Assembly (NCBI RefSeq): GCF_963678635.1
Contig: NC_087069.1
Location: 41,530,831-41,594,830 of the forward strand
Reading direction: 5' to 3'
DNA length: 64,000 nt
Source: Symsagittifera roscoffensis
Taxonomy: Eukaryota; Xenacoelomorpha; Acoela; Convolutidae
In this document: positions 34,541 to 46,114 of the stretch, in pieces
Layout: every line of letters begins with the position of its first letter
Numbering within the stretch: position 1 is the stretch's first letter
Position numbers and translations under genes: made by a program
The notes under the pieces: generated by a model
Told to the model about the DNA's origin: nothing
Databases searched by the model: none
Seen by the model: the letters and a program-made list of their open reading frames with translations, nothing else

Positions 34541-34925
34541 ATGGTGGAAGTGATGCAAAGGGATTTCAACAAACATCAAATAACACAAGTACCCATGACA
34601 GAGAACCAACTTGGAGAAAAGCAAATGATGGAGGAATTGGCCGAGCATGTGGGAATGAACTGCCCAGAAACTCCTGACTCTAGATATGTGGCTCACTCAA
34701 CCAATCGACAATTTCCTCTTTACTTGGGAAGAGGGATCTGTTGACAACCCAATTACCATTGAAGAGGATGAGGGGGGTTCTAGGATGAGCCTAGAACTCC
34801 AGTCAGCGAACCATCAAGACAACCGCCACTGTTGGAACCAAGTTGCGCTCCATTGAGAACTTGCAAAATTTTGAGAACTCAGCAGCTCGACAACTCTTTG
34901 ATTTTAAAATAAATTGTTTGTTGTC
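34541..34925 (+). pseudogene. Conserved acidic/proline-rich ORF of unknown function (copy 4)
   Basis: VPMTENQLGEKQMMEELAEH followed by EHVGMNCPETPDSR, with a stop at 34742 and the acidic tail in another frame. It closely matches the copies at 30152 and 40668. Confidence 0.5.
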
Positions 34926-34989
34926 TTGTGTTTTGTAATTTAACTTTTTTGCATCTAGTAATTTTATTTTAAAGAGACAGGAGCAAAGA

Positions 34990-35870
34990 TATGAGGTCAC
35001 AGAAAAATTGGTTAAAAAATTGCAAAGGTAAAATTTTTTAAAAATTTGTTTAGAATTTTGTTAAAAATCAAACTAATTATGCAATTGGTAAAAACTTTTT
35101 AACCAATTTTTGTTGCATGGATGGCAAAAAAAAATTAAACCAATTTTGGCTTATTGTGAAAAAATTTTAAAACATTTTTTTTGCAGATATAAAAAAAAAT
35201 GTATCGCAATTTTTGCACCATCCAAAATTTTTATTTTATTTCCGGCACGCTCTTTAAAAAAATGAAAGAAAATCTGGCAAATTAGGAAAAATTTCATTAT
35301 ATTTTTTGCATTTAAAAAAAATTGTAACAAAATTTTCTTGCACTATTAAAACTAAAATTTATGAACTTATTTGTTCTGATTTGGATCATTACCAAATTCA
35401 TTTTTTTTTGGATATATATTGATCAAAAGCATCAGAAAAACAATTATTACTATAAGGAATAGTACTCAAAGTCATCAATGATGAAAGATTTTCAGCAAGT
35501 TTTTAACATATTTTTTAAAATAATTTTTGCCTATTTCGCATGTGCATAAGAAAAAAGAAGTCAGATTTTTGCATTTGTTTTCTAAAAAACCACGCAAAAA
35601 CATGCATCTATCACAAAAATTTTTTTTTAAAATTTTGCACACTTGATAAAAAAAACCAAAACGTTTTTTGCATCCTGTGAAAAAGTTTAATTAAATTTTT
35701 GCCAACTTGGTGAAAAAATCAAACCAAAGTTTGCTTCCTGCGAAAAAAACTCTGCGTTAATTTTTGCACAAGTGTTGAAAATTAAAAATTTATTCGTTGA
35801 AAAAACTTTTGATTTTAAATTTAAAAAGTTTTGACAAAATTTTTATGAACAAATATTCAATCATTAATAG
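34990..35870. repeat. T-rich subterminal repeat tract (copy 5, reversed, longest)
   Basis: Full-length reverse counterpart of 10541-11430. Repeating AACCAATTTTTGTTGCATGG and TTTTTGCACAAGTGTTG type blocks. No coding potential. Confidence 0.6.
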
Positions 35871-35884
35871 AAAGTTGTCACGCT

Positions 35885-36502
35885 CATTGTTAACAGAACC
35901 GTAACCAACAAGAAAACAATCAACAATTTTCAACAAATCAGTCTCATACTTTCAGTTTGAACTTTTCGAATCCTTGAGTCTGAGTGGACGCAAGCTCCTG
36001 AACAGAACTGAGATAATGTCTTTTGAATTTTTTTTGCAGCAGGCGTTTCACTGCAACACTGGGTAATTTTTTTTCGGTATTCTACATATAAAGTTGTGTT
36101 CGACTGCACGATTCATTTGACTGAAAACTTCACCTCTTGATGAAATAATAATGGAATAAAAAATGTTTTTTTGCAAAAAGTATATATACAGTCAACAATT
36201 TGGTATGTGAAATGATATTCATCTAATCTTTGCAAAATTTGATTGACCGATGATCTGATTAGTACTAAGTGAAATTTTTAATTTTCCACTGAGCAGAATG
36301 ATGAATGGTTAGATACACAGTAGTCTTGGGGGACAATGAGTTCTTCATAAAAGTTTTCTGAGACAGAGATAAAAAGAGATTTTGAATTGTAGTCCGAATA
36401 AAAAGTGGGATATGCTTGACACACAGCAGATGTAATCACCGATAACTTATTGAAAAAAAGATTTTTATCTACATTGAATTGCTTATATAGTAGTTCCATC
36501 AC
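35885..36502 (-). pseudogene. Unidentified ORF and its 3' part (second copy)
   Basis: A 74-codon minus-strand ORF (36278-36502, with QAYPTFYSDYN and QDYCVSNHSSFC) is followed downstream by the segment that also occurs at 1-290 and 3887-4175. It is transcribed leftward, away from the unknown ORF starting near 36450, and the two overlap by about 50 bp at their 5' ends. No family recognised. Confidence 0.35.
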
Positions 36503-37195
36503 CTACGCAATGACCGAATTTGGATCATCACCTACAAATTGTTCCATATTAGATCATAATACCTTATTTGGAATGTACAGTGAGTCATCTACATTTCCTA
36601 AATTCTATGTATTTACAAATATTTTTAGTTTGAAATATCTACTACTGATCAGTTGGCTCTGAGACTCAATTCAAAAATGTATCCACAAAGAGATATCCTT
36701 CCCAACTATAGTGAATTTGCTGAGAACCAAAAAAGATTTGGGAGATTTTCTTGGTCCCAAAAACCCTACAACGGAAAAATTTCCTTTCAATCTTGCTTTG
36801 AATTGCTATTTAAAAATGATCGGGACAAACCGAAAAAACCCAGCAAGTCTATCTTGGTGAAAATGAAGGATATCAGCAATACAGAATACTGTTATTCACG
36901 ATGCTGAAATTCTTGGACTCGTTCCTGTAATGGAACCCTAATCTGACAAAGACTTAACCATGGAGCAGGAACTTGCGAACTGTCATGCAGTGTATGACAA
37001 AGCAACATACAAGAAGAGAAGGGGTGTGTCACAATCAAGAAGTACAGTGTGAACAAACCACCCTACATTCAGATTCGACTCTTCACTGCAAAGGAGAAAG
37101 AAACCTTGAAGCAAGTTGCCTATGTCAACTATATTTTGAACGAATTTCAAGAACTCGCCCAAGTCTGCAAGTTGCAATAAGAGTTTTGTTGAAAG
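36467..37195 (+). pseudogene. Conserved Polinton ORF 1 of unknown function, copy A
   Basis: Several plus-strand frames align with those at 42339-43054. They contain SSITYAM, MYPQRDILPNYSEF, FGRFSWSQKPYNGK and, after frame changes, NKPPYIQIRLFTAKE. The open frame 36653-36907 is the longest clean part. Similarity to copy B is spread over all frames because both are frameshifted, so the exact protein is uncertain. It is the first rightward gene of the core block. I do not recognise it. Confidence 0.4.
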
Positions 37196-37267
37196 ATGTT
37201 ATTATAGCAATAAATTCAATTAATCATCTTCTTGAATCACTTCTTAAAATTTTTTGAGGTGAGCATA

Positions 37268-38132
37268 TGAGTTGGAACATTGGTTTTTCCAGAAATCTTG
37301 TTTTAAAGCTTCAAAATAAATTGGAACGTTTTCATATCGTCTTACAAGGAAAGTCCCAGAATTTTTCTTTAACAGCTTTGGAATCTCAAAATTTAACAGA
37401 ATTTCAAAATTTTGATACAGAATCACAAATTTTTCAACTTGAATGGACTTTGAATGATGGAAGACGAAAAGTTTTTCTAAATTATCGTTCAGATTTCAAA
37501 AATAAGATCTTATAGAGTATCGTAGAAAAGGAAACACTTGGAGAAACAATCAGAAGTTTCAGTAGAAAAAAGAAGAGTATGATAATTTGGTTGATTTTAT
37601 CCACTCGGTTTTGTCTTTTGTAGAAACATTCAAAAAAACTTGTATCATTATTGACGAATGCACTGTAGAAAATGAACGTTCAGAAATTGAATGAAATTCT
37701 CAGAAGTTTTGATTTAATTAAGTATGATTTTTTCAAAAAGATAACCTTACAAAAAAAATACGAAAAGAAAAAATTACTTTCTTTGTACCTGTATTGTTTT
37801 GGACCGAAACATAAATATGAAGGACATGGACCAAAAATTTCTTCTAATTGGGGTCTAATTGGATGCGGATATTCCTGTATGGTACATTTGTTTGCAAATT
37901 CAAAAGTTTTCAAACTTCATGCAATTTTACATGATGCAGCTGGATCTGTGAAATCTACTACTTATAAGGGACCTGGTTATTGTTATCTTTTACCTAGATT
38001 TCCAAGTTCTTGTTTTCTTGGTCACGTGACTAATTTTTCTTCTGTTTATATGTTAATATTTCGGTTTATCACGATACGCATTGTTCGATTGTTAGTCATT
38101 TTCACCAAAAAACTTCAGCGAAAACGGTTAAC
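37268..38132 (+). pseudogene. Conserved Polinton ORF 2 of unknown function, copy A
   Basis: It begins with MSWNIGFSRNLVLKLQNK (37268-37515) and continues through several frameshifts to a well conserved C-terminal block: LYCFGPKHKYEGHGPK, HAILHDAAGSVKS, KGPGYCYLLPRFPSSCFLGH. The Cys- and aromatic-rich conserved core suggests a structured protein. It ends just before the exonuclease-like ORF, with almost no spacer. The same gene is at 43164-43990. No domain assignment. Confidence 0.45.
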
Positions 38133-38135
38133 ATC

Positions 38136-38635
38136 ATGAGTCTAGTTGTTTTGGATTTTGAGTGTACAAAAAATAGTGAAAGAGTTAGGAGTTTTTTAAA
38201 ATGGACAAACTGTGGGATATTCCTTTCTTTCTCCCAAAAAATTCAAAGCTGCATCTCAGTCTGTTTGGTGTTTGGCGCATCTTCATGGAATCAATTGGAG
38301 AAGTGGGCATAAAAATTTATACTGAGCTTGAAAAAATATTGAAAAAATTAGAAGCTCCACAAACGGAGTTTTTTGCACAAGTTTATGAAAAAAGTAAGAT
38401 TCTGTCAGGATTTTTGAAAATAAAGATTATTAATTTGGGTGACCACGCTTGCCTAAAACATCAGAATTTGATTATCAAATACGAAGAATTTGATTGGAGG
38501 TGTAGCAAAGACCCAATTGATCATGCAAATACTCTTCACTGTGCAGAGAGAAAAGCATTTGCATACGGAACATGGACTCGATGTTTTTTCAAGAAATTAT
38601 ATATTCTAAATAATTTTGTAATATCGTGTTTCTGA
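38136..38635 (+). pseudogene. Putative DEDD-type 3'-5' exonuclease-like protein, copy A
   Basis: From ATG 38136 the protein starts MSLVVLDFECTK: a hydrophobic strand followed by D-x-E, as in motif I of RNase H-fold DEDD exonucleases. Near the C-terminus HCAERKAFAYGTW resembles the H-x-A...A helix of motif III. Between them are CLKHQNL and IKYEEFDWRCSKDP. A frameshift lies near 38200. It would be about 165 residues, short for a stand-alone nuclease. It is distinct from the exonuclease domain in PolB (25680-21367). The family call rests on motifs only. Confidence 0.45.
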
Positions 38636-38680
38636 AATTTAAATGTTAATCATTGTCAATTTTTTCATTTCAAAGTTGAG

Positions 38681-39812
38681 ATGGGTGATGAAAGTGACAA
38701 GCAGTTAAAATTAGGAAATTTTGTTTTTGATGAGGAGAATCATGAACAAAAATCATGGAAGTTTTTTGGACGTACGTGTAATAGATCTCTTTTACTTTTT
38801 ATGTGCCAATTCTTTGTGATTGTTTTAAAACTAGCATGTGCAACTTTTTGAATATTGTTATCCACTACATGTGAAGAAGCAACATTTTGGGTAGCATTTT
38901 TATCAAGTACAGTCGGTTATATTTTACCTTCTCCAGAGCTATGTAAAAAACAGTTTCCAACAAAGAACGAGTTTTTATTTCGCTAGTTGGACCAAGTAGA
39001 TCTGGAAAATCGCAACTTAAGTTTGATTGGTTAAAACTTTGGTACATTTCAATCGAAATTTGAGAAAAACTTTAATTTTTATCAACATTATTAACCGCTT
39101 AATGTACAAATGCAAAGAAAAAACCTAAAATTCATCCAAGGAGTTTACTTTGAACTGATTGAAAACCTTCCCAACAATAGAACAAATTACTTGTTATTGT
39201 TTGATGACTCTTGTGAAGAAATTTCAAATTCTAGGCAGTTTGTAGAAGTTGCTACTGCTGGAAGACACAGGTATCTGAATACAATATATATCAAGCATAA
39301 CCTGTTTCATCAAAGCAAATTGGGAAGAGATGTTGAGTTACAAAGTATAACAGTACACATATAGTCTTGTTCAAGTCAACGAGAGATGTCTTACAAATCA
39401 ATACCTTAAGTCAACAACTAGGTCTAGGATCAAAATTGTAAGAGTGGTATCAAGATGCATAATCTGCTCCTTTTGTCGTTTACTCATTGGCTTAACTCCA
39501 AAAACAGTTGATTTGCTAAAAAAATGCACAAACTTCGGTACAATTCTATCAAAAATTTATCCACCAGCAGGATCAAATTTGAACTTTTAGGACAATGGGC
39601 GTACAATAAGTCTCTTAACTCCTAATATTTCAAACATTTTCCCAAAAGTTTCAAAGACAATTCATCCTCCATTGTCCAAGAAGTTTCATTCAATTCCTCG
39701 GCGAATGTCTAGTAACTTGCTACGAAGCGACGAGCTAAAAAGAAACAGTAATCGTAGTAATACATCGAAGAGAAATATCAGAACTCACACGAAGAAGAAT
39801 TTCACTGCATAA
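38681..39812 (+). pseudogene. Polinton packaging ATPase (FtsK/HerA type), copy A
   Basis: Start ATG 38681 (MGDESDKQLKLGNF). Walker A is GPSRSGKSQ at 38989-39015 and keeps the essential GKS; Walker B is YLLLFDDSCEE at 39187-39218. After it come ATAGRHRYLNTIYIKHNLF and a frameshifted C-terminal part (LTPNISNIFPK). Frame changes occur near 38800, 38985, 39080 and 39350; the last gives the shared premature end TVHI-stop at 39364 also found in copy B. The enzyme belongs to the capsid DNA-packaging machinery. It lies between the exonuclease-like ORF and the small ORF. Confidence 0.85.
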
Positions 39813-39895
39813 AAAGAGAACAATTTTAAGCTCACCAAAAGACTTACAATTAATATCTGTTATCACTCCTTTTGTCATTAAACGATTAACATAGC

Positions 39896-40256
39896 ATGGA
39901 TCGGTTTGTTCTAATTCCTTACTCAATTTATCAATCACAAAGTACACTTCCAAAAAAAACAAAATTGGAACAAAAGCAAGAAAAAGAGGAGATTGTACAA
40001 AAATATTTTGATTCCATTTACAGTGCTGTAAATGCAAAAACGAAAACGAGTAACAATAACCACCTTAGTCATTTAATTTTGAATTCTCCTAGATTAGACT
40101 AAGTCTGTCAGAAAGTATCATATCAGATAATCGAGACACAAATAATCAATTGTAGACTTTGTGTGTGCACTAAAATGAAAAATACCGACTTTCCCGTTAT
40201 TTACTTTACCATCATGGAAGCAACACAAATTTAACCTAAACTTGTTATCAACAACA
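39896..40256 (+). pseudogene. Small conserved Polinton ORF upstream of integrase, copy A
   Basis: Starts MDRFVLIPYS at 39896 and keeps KTKLEQKQEKEE, FDSIYSAVNAKTK and LILNSPR. It stops at 40102 and continues in another frame. Homologous to 2449-2795 and 45751-46114. Confidence 0.45.
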
Positions 40257-40665
40257 ATGCCAAAGCGGAAGATAGAGGAACTTGGATCCTTTTCAAAATC
40301 TGAAAAGGTAAGTCTGAACAGATCGTAACCTAGGGGTAGAGCTGTGTACGGTTCTGTGCGAAACTTGAGAAGAGCAAGCGGATTCTCAAAAAAGAAAGGA
40401 GAACAACTTTTACAATTCAAGACATCAAATACCAAATTTGGTTCCCCAATCAGACGTTTTCGAAGGCTTCAAGCTTTTTCAAAATACATCAAAGAATTTT
40501 GGTGTATCGATTTGGAATTTGTGGACAACTTAGCGAGTCAAAACAATGGAGTCAAATATTTATTGGTTGCTGTTGACGTTTTATCGTGATTTGTCAGAGT
40601 TCAAACGTTGAAAAATTAAAATGCCAAATACACTTTACAAGCTCTTAAAAGCATAATTTGTCATA
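40257..40665 (+). pseudogene. Polinton integrase, copy A, truncated
   Basis: Starts at ATG 40257 (MPKRKIEEL) and carries the N-terminal region and the first catalytic Asp (WCIDLEF). A TGA at 40587-40589 follows VAVDVLS; the same TGA is in copy B, apparently from CGA. Homology ends at 40665, where sequence switches directly to the acidic ORF. The second Asp and Glu are missing, so the copy is dead. Confidence 0.85.
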
Positions 40666-40667
40666 AC

Positions 40668-40990
40668 ACAAGTACCCATGACAGAGAACCAACTTGGAGA
40701 AAAGCAAATGATGGAGGAATTGGCCGAGCATGTGGGAATGAACTGCCCAGAAACTCCTGACTGTAGATATGTGGCTCACTCAACCAATCGACAATTTCCT
40801 CTTTCCTTGGGAAGAGGGATCTGTTGACAACCCAATTACCATTGAAGAGGATGAGGGGTTCTCTGAGCCTAGAACTCCAGTCAGCGAACCATCAAGACAA
40901 CCGCCACTGTTGGAACCAAGTTGCGCTCCATTGAGAACTTGCAAAATTTTGAGAACTCAGCAGCTCGACAGCTCTTTGGATTTAAAATAA
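40668..40990 (+). pseudogene. Conserved acidic/proline-rich ORF of unknown function (copy 5, 5'-truncated)
   Basis: Begins at the VPMTENQLGE codons, joined to the broken integrase, and continues to DNPITIEEDEGFSEPRTP and LRTCKILRTQQLDSS. The stop at 40990 ends the frame. The junction defines the repeat unit of the tandem duplication 34577-40665 / 40666-46519. Confidence 0.5.
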
Positions 40991-41039
40991 ATTGTTTGTT
41001 GTATTGTGTTTTGTAATTTAACTTTTTTGCATCTAGTAA

Positions 41040-42236
41040 TTTTATTTTAAAGAGACAGGAGCAAAGAGATGAGGTCACAGAACAATTGGTTAAAATATTG
41101 CAAAAGTAAAACTTTTTAAAAATTTGTTTAATATTTTGTTAAAAATCAAACTAATTATGCAATTGGTAAAAACTTTTAACCATTTTTTGTTGCATGGATG
41201 GCAAAAAAAAATTTACCAATTTTGACATATTGTGAAAAAATTTTAAAACATTTTTGCAGATATAATAAAAAATTTATCGCAATTTTTGCCCATCCAAAAT
41301 TTTTATTTTATTTCTGGCACGCTTTTTAAAAAAATCAATGAAAATCTGGCAAATTAGGAAAAATTTCATCATATTTTTTGCATTTAAAAAAAATTGTAAC
41401 AAAATCAGCGAACCATCAAGACAACTGCCACTGTTGGAACCAAGTTGCGCTCCATTGAGAACTTGCAAAATTTTGAGAACTCAGCAGCTCGACAGCTCTT
41501 TGATTTTAAAATAAATTGTTTGTTGCTTTGTATTTTGTAATTTAACTTTTTTGCATCTAGTAATTTTATTTTAAAGAGACAGGAGCAAAGAGATGAGGGC
41601 ACAGAAAAATTGGTTAAAATATTGCAAACGTAAAATTTTTTAAAAATTTGTTTAAACTTTTGTTAAAAATCAAACTAATTATGCAATTGGTAAAAACTTT
41701 TAACCATTTTTTGTTGCATGGATGGCAAAAAAAATTAAACCATGTTTTTGCATTTCATTATATTTTTTGCATTTAAAAAAAATTGTAACAAAATTTTCTT
41801 GCACTATTAAAACTCAAATTTATGAACTTATTTGTTCTGATTTGGATCATTACCAAATTCATTTTTTTTTGGATTTATATTGATCAAAAGCATCAGAAAA
41901 ACAATTATTAGTATAAGGAATAGTACTCAAAGTCATCAATGATGAAAGATTTTCAGCAAGTTTTTAACAAGTTTTTTAAAATAATTTTTGCGTATTTCGC
42001 ATGTGCATAAGAAAAAAGAAGTTAGATTTTTGCATTTGTTTTCTAAAAAACCACGCAAAAACATGCATCTATCACAAAAAAAATTTTAAAAAATTTTGCA
42101 CACTTGTTAAAAAAAAAACCAAAACAATTTTTGCATCTTGTGAAAAAGTTTAATTAAATTTTTGCAAACTTGTTGAAAAAATTAAACCAAAATTTGCTTC
42201 CTGCGAAAAAAACTCTGCGTTAATTTTTGCACAAGT
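41040..42236. repeat. T-rich repeat tract with a duplicated acidic-ORF end (copy 6, reversed)
   Basis: The tract is interrupted at 41405-41600 by a second copy of the last part of the acidic ORF (SEPSRQLPLLEPS to DSS) and its trailer, arising from a small local duplication. The rest matches 34990-35870 with deletions. Confidence 0.6.
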
Positions 42237-42345
42237 TAAAAAGAGATTTTAAATTGTGGTCCGAATAAAAAGTGGGATATGCTTGACACACAGCAGATGT
42301 AATCACCGATTACTTGTTGAAAAAGATTTTTATCTACATTGAATT
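42237..42345 (-). pseudogene. Fragment of the unidentified ORF
   Basis: It matches about 100 bp of 36360-36470 (the 5' part of the ORF at 36278-36502). The remaining 3' part and trailer are deleted and replaced by the T-rich tract. Confidence 0.5.
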
Positions 42346-43054
42346 GCTTATATAGTAGTTCCATCACCTACGCAATGTCCGAATTTGGATCATCACCCAC
42401 AAATTATTCCATATTAGATAATAAGACCTTACTTGGAATGTACAGTGAGTCATCTACATTTCCTAAATTCTATGTATTTACAAACATCTTTAGTTTGAAA
42501 TATCTACTACTGATCAGTTGGCTCTGAGACTCAATTCAAAAATGTGTCCACAAAAAGATATCCTTCCCAAATATATTGAATTTGCTGAGATTCAAAAAAA
42601 AATTTGGAAGATTTTCTTGGTCTCAAAAACCCTACAACGGAAAAATTTACTTTCAATCTTGCTTTGAATTGCTATTTAAAAATGATCGGGACAAACCGAA
42701 AAAACCCAGCAAGTCTATCTTGGTGAAAATGAAGGATATCAGCAATACAGAATACTGTTATTCACGATGCTGAAAACCTTGGACTCGTTCCTGTATTGGA
42801 ACCCTAATCTGACAAAGACTCAACCATGGAGCAGGAACTTGCGAACTGTCATGCAGTGTATGACAAAGCAACATACAAGAAGAGAAGGGGTGTGTCACAA
42901 TCAAGAAGTACAGTGTGAACAAACCACCCTACATTCATATTCGACTCTTCACTGCAAAGGAGAACGAAACCTTGAAGCAAGTTGCCTATGTCAACTATAT
43001 TTTGAACGAATTTCAAGAACTTGCCCAAGTCTTGGGAGATTTTACGTTTGTTGA
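42339..43054 (+). pseudogene. Conserved Polinton ORF 1 of unknown function, copy B
   Basis: Counterpart of 36467-37195 with few substitutions: SSITYAM, FGRFSWSQKPYNGK, then TRREGVCHNQEVQCEQ and, in another frame, the QIRLFTAKE region. It keeps a somewhat longer 3' end (LGDFTFVENCNVQ). Frame breaks are mostly shared with copy A. Confidence 0.4.
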
Positions 43055-43163
43055 AAACTGTAATGTGCAATAAGAGTTTTGCTGAAAGATGTTATTATAG
43101 CAATAAAATTCAATTAATCATCTTCTTGAATCACTTCTTAAAATTTTTTTTTGAGGTGAGCAT

Positions 43164-43990
43164 ATGAGTTGGAACATTGGTTTTTCCAGAAATCTTGTTT
43201 TTAAGCTTCAAAATAAATTGGGACGTTTTCATATCGTCTTACAAGGGAAGTCCCAGAATTTTTCACTAACAGTTTTGGAATCTCAAAATTTCTCAACTTG
43301 AATGGACTTTGAATGATTGAAGACGAAAAGTTTTTCTAAATTATCGTTCAGATTTTAAAAAAATTGATCTTATAGAGTATCGTAGAAAAGGAAACACTTG
43401 GAGAAACAATCAGAAATTTCAGTAGGAAAAAGAAGAGTATGATAATATGGTTGATTTTATCCACTCGGTTTTGTCTTTTGTAGAAACATTCAAAAAAACT
43501 TGTATCATTATTGACGAATGCACTGTAGAAAATGAACGTTCAGAAATTGAACGAAATTCTCAGAAGTTTTGATTCAATTAAGTAAGATTTTTTGAAAAAG
43601 AGAAAATTACAAAAAAAATACGAAAAGAAAAAATTACTTTCTTTGTACCTGTATTGTTTTGGACCCAAACATAAATATGAAGGACATGGACCAAAACTTT
43701 CTTTTTGGGGGTCTAATTGGATGCCGATATTCCTGTATGGTACATTTGTTTGCAAATTCATAAGTTTTCAAAATTCATGCATTTTACATGATGCAGCTGG
43801 ATCTGTGAAGTCTACTCCTTATAAGGGACCTGGTTATTGTTACCTTTTACCTAGATTTCCAAGTTCTTCTTTTCTTGGTCATGTGACTAATTTTTCTTCT
43901 GTTTATATGTTAAAATTTCGGTTTATCACGATACGCATTGTTCGATTGCTAGTCATTTTAACCAAAAAACTTCATCGAAAACGATTAACA
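43164..43990 (+). pseudogene. Conserved Polinton ORF 2 of unknown function, copy B
   Basis: Same order of segments as copy A (MSWNIGFSRNLVFKLQNK, then LYCFGPKHKYEGHGPK, HDAAGSVKS, KGPGYCYLLPRFPSS). It lacks about 40 bp in the first part that copy A keeps (ESQNLTEFQNFDTES). Confidence 0.45.
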
Positions 43991-43992
43991 TC

Positions 43993-44493
43993 ATGAGTCT
44001 AGTTGTTTTGGATATTGAGTGTACTAAAAACAAAATAGTGAAAGAGTTAGGAGTTTATTAAAATGGACAAACTGTGGGATATTCCTTTCTTTCTCTCAAA
44101 AAGTTCAAAGCTGCATCTCAGTCTGTTTGGTGTTTGGCGCATCTTCATGGAATCAATTGGAAAATTTAAAAAATTATACTGAGCTTGAAAAAATATTGAA
44201 AAAAATTAGAAGCTCCACAAACGGAGTTTTTTGCAAAAGTTTATGAAAAATGTAAGAATCTGCCAGGATTTTCGAAAATAAAGATTATTAGTTTGGATGA
44301 CTACGCTTGCCCAAAACATCAGAATTTGATTATCAAATATGAAGAACTTGATTGGAGGTGTAGCAAAGACCCGATTGATCATGCAAATATTCTTCACTGT
44401 GCAGAGATAAAAGCATTTGCATACGGAACATGGACTCGATGTTTTTTCAAGAAATTATATATTCTAAATAATTTTGTAATATCGTGTTTCTGA
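43993..44493 (+). pseudogene. Putative DEDD-type exonuclease-like protein, copy B
   Basis: MSLVVLDIECTKNKIVKELG at 43993 keeps D-x-E and shows the frame beyond it better than copy A. A stop follows near 44060 and a frameshift before KHQNLIIKYEELDWRCSKDP. C-terminal HCAEIKAFAYGTW is kept. Confidence 0.45.
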
Positions 44494-44538
44494 AATTTAA
44501 ATGTTAATCATTGTCAATTTTTTCATTTCAAAGTTGAG

Positions 44539-45667
44539 ATGGGTGATGAATGTGACAAGCAGTTAAATTTAGGAAATCTTGTTTTTGATGAGGAGAATCA
44601 TGAACAAAAATCATTGAAGCTTTTGGACGTACAAGTAATAGATCTCTTTTACTTTTTATGTGCCAATTCTTTGGGATTGTTTTAAAACTAGCATGTGCAA
44701 CTGTTAGATTATTGTTGTTCACTACATGTGAAGAAGCAACAGTTTGGGTAGCAATTTTATCAAGTACAGTCGCTTATATTTTACCTTCTCCAGAGCTATG
44801 TAAAAAACAGTTTCCAACAACGAACGACTTTTTATTTCGCTAGTTGGACCAAGTAGATCTGTAAAGTCGCAACTTATGTTTGATTGGTTAAAACTTGTTA
44901 GTTTATTTCAATCAAAATTTGAGAAAAACTTTATTTTTTATCAACATTATCAACCGCTTTATGGACAAACGCAAAAAAAAACCTTAAATTCATCCAAGGA
45001 GTTTACTTTGAACTAATTAAAACCATCCCAATAATAGAACAAATAACTTGTTAATGTTTGATGACTCTTGTGAAGAAATTTCAAATTCTAGGCAGTTTGT
45101 AGAAGTTGCTACTGCTGGAAGACACAGGTATCTGAATACAATATATATCAAGCATAACCTGTTTCATCAAAGCAAATTGGGAAGAGATGTTGAGTTACAA
45201 AGTATAACAGTACACATATAGTCTTGTTCAAGTCAACGAGAGATGTCTTACAAATCAATACTTAAGTCAACAACTAGGTCTAGGATCAAAATTGTAAGAG
45301 TGGTATCAAGATGCATAATCTACTCCTTTTGGTCGTTTACTCATTGGCTTAACTCCAAAAACAGTTGATTCGCTAAAAAAATGCACAAACTTCGGTTCAA
45401 TTCCATCAAAAATTTATCCACCAGCAGGATCAGATTTGAATTTTTAGGACGATGAGCATACAATACGTCTCTTTACTCCTAATATTTCAAACATTTTCCC
45501 AAAAGCTTCAAAGGCAATTCATCCTCCATTGTCCAAAAAGTTTCATTCAATTCCTCAGCGAATGTCTAGTAAACTTGCTACGAGGCGAGCTAAAAAGAAA
45601 CAGTAGACGTATTAAGATATCGAAGAGAAATATCAGAACTCACACGAAGAAGAATTTCACTGCATAA
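44539..45667 (+). pseudogene. Polinton packaging ATPase, copy B
   Basis: MGDECDKQLNLGN start; Walker A reads GPSRSVKSQ (near 44847-44870), so the invariant Gly before Lys is Val; Walker B LMFDDSCEE near 45053-45080. The C-terminal part through NIRTHTKKNFTA ends at 45667. Frame breaks are largely shared with copy A, including the TVHI-stop. Confidence 0.85.
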
Positions 45668-45750
45668 AAAGCGAACAATTTTAAGCTCACCTAAAGACTT
45701 ACAATTAATATCTGTTATCACTCCTTTTGTCATTAAACGAATGAAATAGC

Positions 45751-46114
45751 ATGGATCGGTTTGTTCTAATTCCTTACTCAATTTATCAATCACAAAGTAC
45801 ACTTCCAAAAAAAAACAAAATTGGAACGAAAGCAAGAAAAAGAGAAGATTGTACCAAAAAATTTTGATTCTTTTTACAGTGCTGTAAATGCGAAAATGAA
45901 AAAGAGTAACAATAACCACCTTATTCATTTAATTTTGAATTCTCCTAGATTAGATTTAGTCAGTCAGAAAGTATCATATCAGATAATCGAGACACAAAAT
46001 AATCAATTGTAGACTTTGTGTGTGCACTAAAATTGAAAAATACCGACTTTCCCGTTATTTACTTTACCATCATGGAAGCAACACAAATTCCACCTAAACT
46101 TGTTATCATTAAGA
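45751..46114 (+). pseudogene. Small conserved Polinton ORF upstream of integrase, copy B
   Basis: MDRFVLIPYS at 45751, then a frameshift into RKQEKEKIVPKNFDSFYSAV (45821-46012) and on to IVDFVCALKLKNTDFPVIYF. Unknown function. Confidence 0.45.

Noticed and set aside
39735-40037. Antisense open frame (also 45590-45928) opposite the ATPase end and small ORF
   Set aside because: It is the mirror of conserved plus-strand segments and has no independent support.
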